From Persicaria tinctoria (taxonomy: Eukaryota > Streptophyta > Magnoliopsida > Caryophyllales > Polygonaceae): a DNA stretch of 64,000 nucleotides. Of this stretch, positions 1 to 11,307 are shown one piece after another (within the stretch, counting starts at the first letter, position 1; every line of letters starts with the position of its first letter). Under the pieces are notes generated by a model, which saw nothing but the letters and a program-made list of their open reading frames with translations, searched no databases and had not been told where the DNA came from. A program made the translations under genes and the position numbers. Location of the stretch: positions 24,709,688 through 24,773,687 of the forward strand of contig JBANSL010000013.1 in the NCBI GenBank assembly GCA_037127255.1. The letters are read 5' to 3'.

Positions 1-2028
1 AAAATCTAGAGCATGTATATAAAACTTTATGAATTTTGGGACTTTTAAACTTTTAGGTTTTTGTTTTTGGTTTTTGGTTTTGTTTTTATGTCTTTTAGAA
101 TACTTTATGTGGATAGTCTTGTTTTTGTATGCAATCTAACACTTTTAGGTGGGCAAGCATATAAGGATCGCGAAAGGTGGAATAAAGAAGTCCCTGAAAA
201 ACAGTCAGAATCGACGAAGGCCAAGTCGACGACGACAAGGAGGAGCAGCCCAGAAACTCATCGATGTCGAGTAGGCCAACTCGATATCGACTAAGCCACC
301 ATAAGCTCCTTGACTTCAGAAGCCACTGGACGTAGACGGAGCTCCTAGAGATCGAGTACCCTGTACTCGAGATCGACGAGCATATTTCCTCGACCTGCAC
401 TGATCTGCCATCCACGATGTGTTATCCTGTGAGTTCCTTCCTTTACTCTTGTTTTTATTTGATTTTATACAGTGTGGACACTGTAAATTTTAATTATGGG
501 GTGGGGGAAGGGCTCATTATCACTATTATATGTTTTAGTCTTGCTTTTGGTTTTACATGGTGAAATTTTAATTTTTATGTTATGCATTCATGTTTAAATT
601 TTATGCATTTTAGTATTTTGTCATACTTTAGTCTTGTTTTTAGTTGCATGAGGAAAAAAAAAATAGAAAATGTCGAAAAATGAAAAAAAAAGCATGTTTA
701 AATTTTTGCATTGTTTTAGTTTTATACCCTAAATTAGATGTCCTATGATGATGAATAATGATTGACTTGATGATATAAATCCTATGGCATGTTTGGAAGG
801 TTTAGCCTAAGTCCTCGAAAATGGTTTTTATGTGGATTGTGAACTTGTGATGAAATTGAGTACATATGATCCTAAGCTAAAGGTTAAAATCCAACAAAAA
901 TTGTCCCAGTGAGAATTTTGGCCTTATAGGGAGAGCATAAAAAATCCATCTGCTTTCTTGAGTGTATTTACTCTTCCTATGCATCTCTAAATGTTGTGAT
1001 AGTTATTCAAAGCCAATGCATTTATATGTTTATGTTGATGAGAATTAAATGATGGAGGCACCTTTTCAGCCAATTTTGTGAACTCCACAAAATTTTCCTT
1101 AGCCAAATTGAGCCTGACCCCCATTTGGGAATTAAGACTTAGAGTTGGTTGAAAGAATGGTTTGTGGAAAGAATGAGCTTATGTTGCATTTCAAGTAAGA
1201 AGAATTTTTGGAGTTTATTGAGATATGGGTTGGTTTTAAATTTTTATCTTGCTATGCATATTATGTAAAAGGATTTTTGGCTCACCTTATAAATGCACAT
1301 TAGTTTTTATTTATTTTCATTTAAAAAAAATTAGAAAAAATAAAGAGAAAAGCAAAAGAGAAAAAATATAGTTTGCAATTGTGAATAAAGTGCATGAGCC
1401 AAATTTACCTTATTTCTTTCATTATTTGCAAGACACATACTTTGGAGAGGTTGAGAAAGTTTGAAAGGTTACGTATTTCATTGAGATAAATTGGAAAGTT
1501 TGGTTGATGCATATGATTGAGAAGTTATGGTTTGGTTGTGTTGGAGATTTAGGAGTCTTGATTCCCGAATATTATTAAGCACCACATGACCAAATAATTC
1601 CATACCTTATTATTTCTTACCAAGCCCCATTACAACCCCGCCGAATGGAATCTTCTTTGAAGACTTCTATTGAGAGAAGTCCTCCTGATAATTCTTGTTG
1701 CATTTTCATAATTGGTTGTGAAGTGGATTCATATTTAAATTACAAAATTTATGAGATTGTGTATGGAATTGAGTTGAGAGTTGATCTTCATAGCCTAAAC
1801 ACATTTGAGAGATGAGTGTAAACACATTATCTCTGTGAGGTTGCATTTATACTGTCTATGCCTATGGATCGCTCATATATGTGTGATGACGTTAAATTCA
1901 CTTGTCTTACATTGCTACTACTTGAGATGTTGCTTTTGACAAAGGCGAATACTTGAAGGATGTGTTGTAGGTCTTGGTTATTGTTTGGTTATTGCTTAAG
2001 GACAAGCAAGTCTAAGTATGGGGTGATT
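1..2028 (+). mobile_element. Ty3/gypsy family X, 3' internal region after pol (non-coding)
   Basis: No gag or pol similarity is visible here. The stretch is AT-rich, with a patch of TCGA palindromes at about 210-400 like those in the adjacent LTR. It ends in a polypurine-type box (1999-2028: a GGACAAGCAAG core, then TAAGTATGGGG) directly before an LTR starting TGATGTC. That box is typical of the 3' end of Tat/Athila-lineage plant gypsy elements, so the strand is plus. The short ORFs at 61-294 and 95-415 look like chance frames through the palindromes. The 5' part of the element lies beyond the left edge. Confidence 0.65.
1999..2028 (+). other. Polypurine-tract-type box of element X
   Basis: Purine-rich GGACAAGCAAG, then TAAGTATGGGG, immediately upstream of the LTR 5' end (TGATGTC). 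The related box of element E lies at 6972-7014 on the other strand. It would prime plus-strand DNA synthesis. Confidence 0.6.
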
Positions 2029-3840
2029 TGATGTCTCCAAAGTAGCCATGTCTTTATGCATATTTTAGTTCCATATTTTACACATTTTGCATATTTCGGG
2101 TTGGGAATATGCCGAATTTATGCAGTATATGCTTATTTGTCAGAAATGGAGATCTACATAAGTTTCTGTTTAATATTGCAGAATATGGAACCATTTCGGG
2201 AGAAAATCAAGAAGCAAGGACCGGATCTCAAAGTCACATGACATCGACGAGCCTTAGTCGATCTCGATGAATCATGCCTAGACACCCTCTGACCAGACAC
2301 CATGTCGAGAAGCCAAGAAGCATAGCAACCCGACTCCCACACCGTCCTCGAGATCGAGTGGACCCTTCTCGATGTTGACAACGCCCTAAAGACCCACCCG
2401 GAGTCGAAGAGAAGTTACCCGACCTGACCTGGAAGCCGGACACCCAACTCGAGATCGAGGAGTGTTTCTCGAGATCGATGACGCCCAGGAGCCTGTGTCC
2501 GAGCATGTCGAGGGGAGCTACTCGACAACACCAGGAGGCCAAGACGACGAACCACCTAACTCGATATCGAGTTGTCTCCTCGAGATCGACGAAGCCCTAG
2601 AGCCATGACCTAGCACATCGAGAAAGGACTTGCCCGACCGGCCAAGCCACACCAGTCGACAAGCCATCTCTACTCGATGTCGAAAAGGGGTACTAGAGGT
2701 CGAGGAGATTGGGGAGCCAGAGTTATCCACTTAAGACTTTTAGTAATATTTCCCTTAAATAGATTTAATTATGTTATTGCTTTTATTTATCTTTAAGCCT
2801 TTTAGATATAGTTTTAGATATAGATAGAGATTTTTATCCTTGAATAGCAAGGTTTAGAAGCCTATAAATAAAGCCCATGGGGCTGATTTCTAGAAATTCA
2901 ATTTCAGTAGGAGAAGTAGTAGTAGAGAGAGAAAGTGAGGCCGAGTGGAGTAAAGGAGCGAGAGCAAGCTGGCTTTGTTCGGTTGTACTTTCTACAGTTT
3001 GGTTTTTGTTATTTCCTTTCAATCAATGTCTGAGGTTGCGATGAAGCGCGAGTAGTCCACCCACTTCTAGGGTTGGGGCGAGCCCGACGATAGCCCTGCA
3101 TGTTTGAGGTAAAAATCCGACTTTTATTATGTTTTAAGCATCTACTACTTGTTATGTGTTTATTACCCATCTAATGGAGGTCCATGCTAACAACTTGGAT
3201 TGTAAACATAAAATTAGTAGATACAATTAGGGTTTCTTGAAAGAGTTGTCTAATTGTTGGAAAAGGCGAAAGCTTGTCCTTTGATGCAATTCACATGATT
3301 ATCTGTTTTATCTATGCCTTATGCATGCTTGGTTATCGTTGTTGCGAACCCCAATCTTGGAAGCCTTTTACATTAAGTTTAGTTCGATTCCCCAAAGCCT
3401 TTGCATTTACTTTATTTCGTTTTATTCTCTGTTCTACTCGAGATCGAATAGCACAACTCGATCTCGACTACTGATTTTTGACCCAAGGTCGTTGTAGCTT
3501 CTGTGTGCAGGTACTCGACAAGCCAGGCCGACGTCGACAAGGGCCTTACTCGATATCGAGTAGCCTCTGGTCGAGATCGACTACACCCAGTGCCTGTGAC
3601 TGCTGCGCTGTTCGACTTGCCTGATCTCTTGTCGACTTACCCTAGTCTAGATCTAGCACCTATTGTCGACTTCTGTCCGTGAGATTACTCTGCTGCCTAG
3701 GATCCGCTGACACGCTTCCTCGTGGATTGATCCTGACTTTCCGCTGCTACATCAGCAGGAGGTCTTGTAATTATTTGCGTGGGGCAGAATCTGGTTTGAT
3801 TTATTTTGTTATATTTCATACTCGATTTCCTCCTACAACA
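2029..3840 (+). repeat. 3' LTR of gypsy element X (copy X1, about 1.81 kb)
   Basis: The repeat starts TGATGTCTCC after the polypurine box and ends CTACAACA, giving the usual TG...CA ends. It is followed by TAAGG, a 5-bp target duplication whose partner is at 12217-12221 in reverse complement. It is homologous to truncated copies X2 (4253-5559) and X3 (11308-12216, reverse). It contains a TATA box near 2863, a conserved block around 3060-3115 also present in X2, and two clusters of TCGA-NN-TCGA palindromes (2240-2720 and 3430-3660). Confidence 0.85.
2861..2872 (+). promoter_or_regulatory. Putative LTR TATA box (X1)
   Basis: CCTATAAATAAAGC, conserved at the same place in copy X2 (about 4913-4924). 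It is the likely core promoter of element X. Confidence 0.55.
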
Positions 3841-3845
3841 TAAGG
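3841..3845 (+). repeat. Target-site duplication TAAGG (3' side of X)
   Basis: The five bases directly after the X 3' LTR. They match, in reverse complement, the five bases outside the X 5' LTR at 12217-12221. Confidence 0.8.
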
Positions 3846-4252
3846 CTATTAATTTACTCTAACAGGAGCCTTAATGGCCATGAATTAGATGCTAATGAGT
3901 TTAACCGTGTTTCTTCTTGCATGAGTGCTAAAGAAATTTGGGATAAACTGGTAGTCACCTATGAAGGAACAAGTTAAGTCAATGAGACCAAAATCAACAT
4001 CTTCCTTCGACAGTATGAGTTATTCAAGATGAATTTCAATGAGACAATTAAAGAAATGTTCACTCGATTTACTCAAATCGTGAACAACCTGGACTCTCTC
4101 GGGAAAACATTTACAAATGAAAAGAAGGTCAAAAAGATGCCGAGGAGCTTGCCTAAGGTTGGGGTCCAGAAGTGATGGCCATCGAAGAAGCTCAAGATCT
4201 CAGAACATTGCCTCTCGATGAATTGCTTGGGAAACTAATCACAAATGAGATG
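3841..4252 (+). pseudogene. 3' half of a Sirevirus-type copia gag (C0), interrupted by X
   Basis: Translation gives a degenerate gag of the UBN2 type (NEFNRVSSCMSAKEIWDKL, later FLRQYELFKM and MFTRFTQIVNNLDSLGK) with in-frame stops and a shift. It matches the gag of the copia element at 46731-47255 from the residue at which the reverse-strand fragment 12217-12442 stops. Both fragments carry TAAGG at the break, so they are the two halves of one gene split by the X insertion. They now face opposite ways (see findings). It ends where copy X2 begins. Confidence 0.85.
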
Positions 4253-5559
4253 TGATGTCCACTAAAGTAACCTTGTTTTTGTGCATATTTTCGCTCCTTA
4301 TTCTAAGTACTTTGCATATTTTGGGTTGAGAATATGTTGAATTTGTGTAGTATAAGCTTATTTGCCAGAAATAGAGGTCTACACGAGTTTTGGTTTAATA
4401 TTGCAGAATTTGAAGCCATTCCGGGACAAACCAAAAGGAGGAGACGAATGCAAGAAAGTACTCGAGGTCGACTAAAACCGGAGGCCATATCGATTAAGGA
4501 ATGAAGACGACAAGCCACTCGAGCTCGACACGTACTCGACGTCGAGTACTCTACTCGACGTCGACCACTGCTGGAACATTACTCGAGTCATACTAGGAGA
4601 ACTACTCGAGAAGCCTTGAAGATAAGCCGAGATCGATCACAATTCTACTCGACGTGGACTACTTTGGTCGACATCGACTACACTTTTTTTGGGCCGAGGA
4701 CGCATTGGGCAAATCCGAGGACGAGTGTACTACTTGGGCACGAAGCAAAGGCGAGTATATCCGATTATATCAAGATCTATCTATGAGGAGAAGACTTATG
4801 ATACCATGACGAGATTTAGATATTTAGCTTTTAGGATTTTTGTTTTATTTATCAAGTTTTATATCTTTAGGAATAGATAGAATTTGCTTTTCTTGATTAG
4901 CAATGATTAAGCCCTATAAATAAAGCACTTGGGGCTGGTTTCTATTCATTCAATTTCAGAGAGACAATTCCAATAACAAGTAGAGAATTTAGGAGTTCAA
5001 GGCTTTTAGGGTTTTGGCGCTTTTGCGAAAGTTAGAGTGTTGGGATTGTAAAGGTCTTGAATTTAGTTTAATGCAAAGTTATTTCCTTTCATCGATCATG
5101 GTTCCTATGGAAATGAGCGAGTAGTCCACCCACTTCTAGGGTTGGGGTAAGCACGACGATAGCCATGCATGTTTGAGGTAAAGATTCAATATTTATTATA
5201 TTTTGATCATCAACTATCTTTATTACGTTTATTCCCTAATTAATAGAGATTCAGGTTAACCACTTGGATTATAAACATAAAATTGGTAGATACAATTAGG
5301 GTTACTTGAAAGAGTTGTCTAATTGTTGGAAAAGGTAAAAGCTTGCTCCTTTGATGTGATTGCATGATTATTTATCGTTCCTTATGCATGTTTGGTTTGC
5401 AAACCCCGTTCTTGGAAGTTTTATTTCATATTTATTTATGTCAAATCATCAACCTTGGTTTATTTTTGTCCACAATTCTTCGCCATCCTCACACTCTTCG
5501 GCCATCTTTGACAACGCACAAACGTTCTTGCAGGATTACTCGACATCGACCACACTGGT
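4253..5559 (+). repeat. Truncated LTR of element X (copy X2), inserted in C0 gag
   Basis: It starts TGATGTCCAC inside the gag reading frame, with AGATG on its left as the possible target duplication. It then follows X1 in order: leader, TCGA palindromes (4460-4690), TATA box CCCTATAAATAAAGC near 4913, and the conserved block around 5105-5170. It stops exactly at the end of element E. ORFs at 5360-5632 are not supported as genes. Confidence 0.8.
4912..4924 (+). promoter_or_regulatory. Putative LTR TATA box (X2)
   Basis: CCCTATAAATAAAG, aligned with the TATA box of copy X1. Confidence 0.5.
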
Positions 5560-6971
5560 TGACAGGAGGAAACTGTCGTTGTTCCTATCAAAGTATAACT
5601 CAAACCTACAAACTAGTATAGTAAGCAAGTAAGAGGTCGATCCCACAGAGAATCAAGTATTCCTAAGAAATGTATCTTTACCAATTAGTAGGAAAGAGGG
5701 GTTTTGGTGATTGAAGATGAGAAAATAAACTATAAACAAGTTAGTAGAGATAACAATTGAGAAAATAGTTCCATCTATAAACATCCACTTTAGTTTGGTT
5801 GATTGATCATCGATTCTTCTTCAAGTTCTCTTCTCATCCTATTATTGTTCCTGTCCTAATCTTGTGTAAATTACTAGTCCTACGAGTCCTAGTAACCCTT
5901 ACTAATTAGATAACCCTAACACGGTCAAGATTCAACCTAATAGTAGCATTAAGATTAAGGATTAACCAGGATACATGCAACACCAAGCTACGAGTCAGCA
6001 TTTAACATGTAATTGATTCTCTACACACCAATTTAGTCCTACGAGTCCTAAAAAGGCATGATTGCTACTATGGATTAAGGTTCGCTACGAGGAATCTACA
6101 AAATCCTAGCAATAATCTCAACTAGTTGTACGGACTAGAAGAAATCAACAATAATCGCAAAAGAATCAATACGAATCAATAGGAATAGAACAAGAATAGA
6201 AATCTCACAACTTTATCAAACCAAAGCTTCAATCCATAGAAGAAACGGAAGAGTTTAGCACTCCATGGCCATGGAGGCTCTTCTCTAGGGTTCTCTCAAT
6301 TGATAGTCTCCAAGTGCATAAACTAATGAATTAGATCCCTCAAATAAAACCCTAAAACTTCCTTAAAAAGCCTCAAAAGAGTAGGCCAAATAATAATTCT
6401 AAAAACCTAATTAAAGAGACAAAAAGTCCATTACGTAGATTCGGCGTTTCTGCAGAGGCCGCGGGGCAGCCAATCCAGGCCGCGGGGCGGTCAGACGATT
6501 GCGAAATCCTTCGTCAGAGCTTCGAGCCGCGGGGCGGCTATTACTGTTCACAGCTAGTTTTCCGTTGTGAATCTGGTCTCGATGTCAACATGAAAGTTGT
6601 AGATCTCGAAGAGAGCTTTCCAACGCATGGTTATAATAGTCAATCGAACCACCGAGGCCTCCAGAAAGTGCGAAACAAGTTCAGCATATCTAGCGACAAC
6701 TTTTGCTGACTTGTTCTTCACTTAGGCTCTCTAACTTTGATTCCGCTCCCGGGCTCTTCACTTTTCCTCCTCCTCTTCACTCTTCCTTCATCCATGAGCT
6801 TCCTCAATCCTCGTCGGATCCACATATACCTGAAATAATCAATAAAAGTGTGTAGATTCCGACTCTACCCACAAAACAAGTATAAATGCAATTCTAGCCT
6901 AAACGATGCATTATATACATCTAAATCATGATAAATGCATCCTAATATGCCTACCTAAATGCATGCTATCA
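5560..6971 (-). repeat. 3' LTR of element E
   Basis: On the minus strand it runs TGATAGCATGC to TCCTCCTGTCA, preceded by the polypurine box at 6972-7014. It includes three copies of a GC-rich palindrome-like motif (core CCGCGGGGC) at 6450-6540. Its length equals that of the other LTR. Confidence 0.9.
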
Positions 6972-7014
6972 AATTCCCCCACACTTAAGCCTTTGCTTGT
7001 CCTCAAGCAATTAA
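6972..7014 (-). other. Polypurine tract region of element E
   Basis: The minus strand reads GAGGACAAGCAAAGG, then CTTAAGTGTGGGGGAATT, directly before the 3' LTR. It is the plus-strand primer site of Tat/Athila-type elements. Confidence 0.75.
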
Positions 7015-8747
7015 AACCAAAATCAAATTAACACCCCACAGACAAGCAATCCATGTAATAACTTTGGTAAAACACTTAAAAGCTCAAAATAGGGAAATAA
7101 AGATTGACAATTAACATCATAACATGTATAGGTGCAATCCAAGGAATAAAGCAAGCATATTCATTCAACCTCACCAGGAAAATGTGTTTTCACTCTCGCT
7201 AATGTGTTTAGGGTTAAACATTCACGCTCAAACTCAATCCTTGAAAACTTAGCTACAACAAAATTGCGACAGTGGTCTAAATCTCCACCGCTAGTGACTT
7301 CACATGCACCCAAAATCATGAGGTCTTTCTATGGGTTGTAATGGGGTCATGGTAGGAACATAGGGTATGGAAATTATTTAGGTTATGTGGTGCTAAAAAT
7401 CCGGGAAAAAGGGTTAGTAAACAACCAGAAAAACACCAACACCAAAACACTTCATATACCATTCCAATAACATGCACTCCTTCACAATACAGTGCAAGCA
7501 TACTTCTTAAATAACCACGCAAACTCATTCATTTTTTTTTTCTTTTGATAATGATTTTTTTTCTTTTCTTTCTTTTTATTTTCTTGACTTTTACCCCTAA
7601 GTGAATTTTATCCTCCTTAGGTCCCAAGTAATAAGCACATAAAAACCATCTCTATGAAGTACAAATGAATCACCCAACATAATTTCTCAACTCAAAGCAA
7701 CTCCATCAACACATCATGATATTCACCAACTCTTCTCCTAATTCCCGGATGGGTCAGGCTAATCATTGGCTAGGAAGATTTTGTGGAGCTAACAAAATAG
7801 GCTTATAAGGCTCAAATTGGCTTCAAGCAAAGGATAATCTGTACGGGTGGATAGTGTATATTATGGCTAAAAGAAAATCATGCCTCAATCACTTTAAGGT
7901 TACATGCAAAAATCATATAAATGCAGCTTCAATAGAGATATCTAAACGCAATTTAAAGAGGAAGTAATCAAGGAGAGTATTCACACACAAAGAAACTAGA
8001 GGACATATATGTGTAGTCCCAATAAGGCCAAAACAACTCACAAGGTCAATTTGTTAGAACTTCAATACCACTTAAATTCCAAAGACTATACATGCTCAAT
8101 TTTCTCATCAATCATGTTCCCAAAAAGTCTATAAAACAATTCAAAGTTTCAAACACTTCAAGCAAGTCATGGGGCATATGATAAGATAAATATAGAGGAC
8201 AAGTAGCCTAGATGGGAAAATAAGACCTAAAATGTATGCAATGCATGATATTTTAGGATTTTTTTTAACAAATGCAATATATGAGTAAAAATAAATATGA
8301 AAACATAAATAAACATGATATGCAAAATATATCTATATGCAATGCAATCCCTCCCCCACACTTAAATCTTTCATTGTCCTCAATGAATATAATTTAAAAA
8401 CAACAAAAGATCTAAATCTGAAGGAAAGAGAGAAAACTGACATGCTAATTGTAGGGTTGGTAGGTCTGGGAGGGGAGGTGAGGAGAGGAAACTGCCGTTC
8501 GCGTCAGAGGCCGCGGGGCGGCCGGAGACAAGACCTAGTCGCGGGGCGGCCCGTACAAGCCGCGGGGCGGCCTCTTCCATTTTCAGCTTTCAGCCTGCAG
8601 TGTTTGTGCCCCACAAAATATGCCCAAAACCAAACTAATTCTATGAAATTTAAGAAAAAGAAATCTAGAACTACTTACCTTGGGTTGCCTTCCAAGTAGC
8701 GCCTTTGTTTTATGTCATCGGCATGACTTATTCTCAATCTTAATTCC
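7015..8747 (-). other. Element E internal non-coding region downstream of gag
   Basis: Mostly AT-rich with no long ORF or pol similarity. It contains a second polypurine-type box at 8349-8385 and a GC-rich cluster at about 8505-8575 repeating the core CGCGGGGCGGCC three times. The small ORFs at 7316-7528 and 8337-8699 run through these repeats and are not credible genes. Confidence 0.6.
8349..8385 (-). other. Second, internal polypurine-type box in element E
   Basis: The minus strand reads TTGAGGACAATGAAAG, then TTTAAGTGTGGGGGAG. This is clearly a copy of the terminal box at 6972-7014 but lies 1.4 kb inside the element, just downstream of gag. Confidence 0.55.
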
Positions 8748-9767
8748 TTACCTATCAGACATCGTCAAGGCCCTCAGTAGCCTATCATATTCCTGTGCAC
8801 ACATCTTCCACAAGACATCATAGCACACTAAATTGAAATTATAAAATATAGAAGTTATAAACCTTTTCAATTTATCATGAATGTCTACTGAAGGAATATG
8901 ATACCACCAGTTCAATTCCACTGGTGGCTTTTCAAAATAACAATTAAAAGGATCAACATAATCACTATTACCTTCCAAATTGCAAAAGTTTACCTTTATT
9001 ACCTCTTGAGCCTCAGCAGGTGGCTCTAGACATGGCTCATCAACGGGGGAGCTGAGAAGGAATGCATCAGATGGAGTAGGAGACACAACACATGAAACCT
9101 CATGCGTTGACTCATGAAATTCCATGTCAGGAAGCACTAGACCCTCTTCTCCATTGTCAAAGAAACTATCGTTGTCTGTGAACAATTCCTCCTCGTTATG
9201 AAACCAACTAGGATGGAATGAATTAAGAACAATGACTTCGACATGATCTTCCATTCTTGCATCCTTCAATGTCTCAGTGGATGGAGGAATGGGTTTGCTT
9301 TCTTTATCAACTTGAGGGACGGCCATCCGATCTGCTATTATCTCGCTCGATGTTTGAATAAGTTGGCTCAATTGTTCCCCCAAGTTTTTGATCCTCTCAT
9401 CATTCTCCTGTATTGCTTGAGCATTCTCCTGTATTGCTTGAGTAAGGGCTTGTATTTCATCATCCAAATGCGTGACAGAGTCGTCCATTGGTAGAGATAT
9501 CGAAGTGAGAGATTCTTCATGTGCAACATGGTAATCCATGTAACAGAAGAAATCCCACAACCCCGACAAACCTAACCGTGCTAGGCCTCCGTTACTCATG
9601 TACTCAGCAAGCGCTCGTGTCTCAGCAGTCATCCCGTCAATTATACAAACAATCATATCTCGGATGTTGTCTTGATAACCCCGTGAATAACGGATGTCCA
9701 CATATCTCTGCAATCTGTTAAGATATTTGTGAAAGTTCTCACCTTCAAACTGCAATAACCTCAACAT
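8748..9767 (-). CDS. gag-like protein of element E (339 aa, intact)
   Basis: The first 90 residues (FEGENFHKYLNRL, then DIRYSRGYQDNIRDMIVC and DGMTAETRALAEYMSNGG) have the layout of the C-terminal half of plant gypsy gag (retrotrans_gag family). Residues about 100-140 are a repetitive coiled-coil candidate (ALTQAIQENAQAIQENDERI). The rest is acidic and unrecognised, with no CCHC zinc knuckle. A TAG lies directly before the ATG, which fixes the start about 105 bases after the primer-binding site. The frame is open throughout, unusual in this window. Its likely role is forming the virus-like particle around the element RNA. No pol follows, so replication enzymes must come from elsewhere. Confidence 0.75.
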   Translation of the reverse strand: MLRLLQFEGENFHKYLNRLQRYVDIRYSRGYQDNIRDMIVCIIDGMTAETRALAEYMSNGGLARLGLSGLWDFFCYMDYHVAHEESLTSISLPMDDSVTHLDDEIQALTQAIQENAQAIQENDERIKNLGEQLSQLIQTSSEIIADRMAVPQVDKESKPIPPSTETLKDARMEDHVEVIVLNSFHPSWFHNEEELFTDNDSFFDNGEEGLVLPDMEFHESTHEVSCVVSPTPSDAFLLSSPVDEPCLEPPAEAQEVIKVNFCNLEGNSDYVDPFNCYFEKPPVELNWWYHIPSVDIHDKLKRFITSIFYNFNLVCYDVLWKMCAQEYDRLLRALTMSDR

Positions 9768-9872
9768 CTAAAAAGTTAGTAGCAAGGGTGTTATGAACCG
9801 TAAGATAGGTTCACAACAAATTAGATATATACAAAATTGATAAACACACAAAACAAAGAAATAAACTTTGAT

Positions 9873-9890
9873 TCCCCGGCAACGGCGCCA
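9873..9890 (-). other. Primer-binding site of element E (tRNA-Asp type)
   Basis: The minus strand TGGCGCCGTTGCCGGGGA lies 5 bases after the 5' LTR. It is the classical site complementary to the 3' end of plant tRNA-Asp used by Athila/Tat-type elements, and it fixes the element's strand. Confidence 0.9.
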
Positions 9891-9895
9891 AAATT

Positions 9896-11307
9896 TGACA
9901 GGAGGAAACTGTCGTTGTTCCTATCAAAGTATAACTCAAACCTACAAACTAGTATAGTAAGCAAGTAAGAGGTCGATCCCACAGAGAATCAAGTATTCCT
10001 AAGCAATGTATATTTACCAATTAGTAGGAAAGAGGGTTTTTGGTGATTGAAGATGAGAAAATAAACTATAAACAAGTTAGTAGAGATAACAATTGAGAAA
10101 ATAGTTTCATCTATAAACATCCACTTTAGTTTGGTTGATTGATCATCGATTCTTCTTCAAGTTCTCTTCTTATCCTATTATTGTTCATGTCCTGATCTTT
10201 TGTAAATTACTAGTCCTACGAGTCCTAGTAACCCTTACTAATTAGATAACCCTAACACGGTCAAGATTCAACCTAATAGTAGCATTAAGATTAAGGATTA
10301 ACCAGGATACATGCAACACCAAGCTACGAGTCAGCATTCAACATGTAATTGATTCTCTACACACTAATTTAGTCCTACGGGTCCTAAAAAGGCATGATTG
10401 CTACTATGGATTAAGGTTCGCTACGAGGAATCTACAAAATCCTAGCAATAATCTCAACTAGTTGTACGGACTAGAAGAAATCAACAATAATCGCAAAAGA
10501 ATCAATACGAATCAATAGGAATAGAACAAGAATAGAAATCTCACAACTTTATTAAACCAAAGCTTCAATCCATAGAAGAAACGGAAGAGTTTAGCACTCC
10601 ATGGCCATGGAGGCTCTTCTCTAGGGTTCTCTCAATTGATAGTCTCCAAGTGCATAAACTAATGAATTAGATCCCTCAAATAAAACCCTAAAACTTCCTT
10701 AAAAAGCCTCAAAAGAGTCGGCCAAATAATAATTCTAAAAACCTAATTAAAGAGACAAAAAGTCCATTAAGAATATTCGGCGTTTCTGCAGAGGCCGCGG
10801 GGCAGCCAACCCAGGCCGCGGGGCGGTCAGGCGATTGCGAAATCCTTCGTCAGAGCTTCGAGCCGCGGGGCGGCCTTTACTGTTCACAGCTAGTTTTCTG
10901 TTTCGAATCTGGTCTCGATGTCAACATGAAAGTTGTAGATCTCGAAGAGAGCTTTCCAACGCATGGTTATAATAGTCAATCGGACCACCGAGGCCTACAG
11001 AAAGTGCGAAACAAGTTTAGCATGTCTAGCGACAACTTTTGCTGACTTGTTCTTCACTTAGGCTCTCTAACTTCGATTCCGCTACCGGGCTCTTCACTTT
11101 TCCTCCTCCTCTTCACTCTTCCTTCATCCATGAGCTTCCTCATTCCTCGTCGGATCCACATATACCTGAAATAATCCATAAAAGCGTGTAGATTCCGACT
11201 CTACCAACAAAACAAGTATAAATGCAATTCTAGCCTAAACCATGCATTATATACATCTAAATCATGATAAATGCATCCTAATATGCCTACCTAAATGCAT
11301 GCTATCA
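9896..11307 (-). repeat. 5' LTR of element E
   Basis: A 1412-bp direct repeat of 5560-6971 with only scattered substitutions visible. It includes the same three GC-rich motifs at about 10790-10880. It ends TGTCA next to the primer-binding site. Outside it (11308 on) lies a truncated X LTR in reverse. Confidence 0.9.

Larger units (their letters stand above)
5560..11307 (-). mobile_element. Element E: gag-only (TR-GAG type) Ty3/gypsy retrotransposon
   Basis: Two direct LTRs of 1412 bp each flank a 2.9 kb internal region with a primer-binding site, one gag-like ORF and a polypurine box, but no protease, reverse transcriptase, RNase H or integrase. The set is complete in order on the minus strand, so this fits the described class of terminal-repeat retrotransposons with a GAG domain, which depend on an autonomous partner. 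The LTRs look nearly identical over long stretches, suggesting recent activity. The bases outside the two ends (CTGGT left, TAAAT right) do not match, and the flanks are halves of two different X LTRs. Confidence 0.85.

Noticed and set aside
2056..2241. Matching ORFs at 2056-2241 (plus) and 11953-12189 (minus) as a conserved small protein
   Set aside because: They are the same segment of the X LTR in two copies. Conservation follows the repeat, and the frames run into the palindrome region.
8337..8699. 120-codon ORF with Gly/Arg-rich middle
   Set aside because: It crosses the polypurine box and GC-rich motifs of element E on the strand opposite to gag; no domain.
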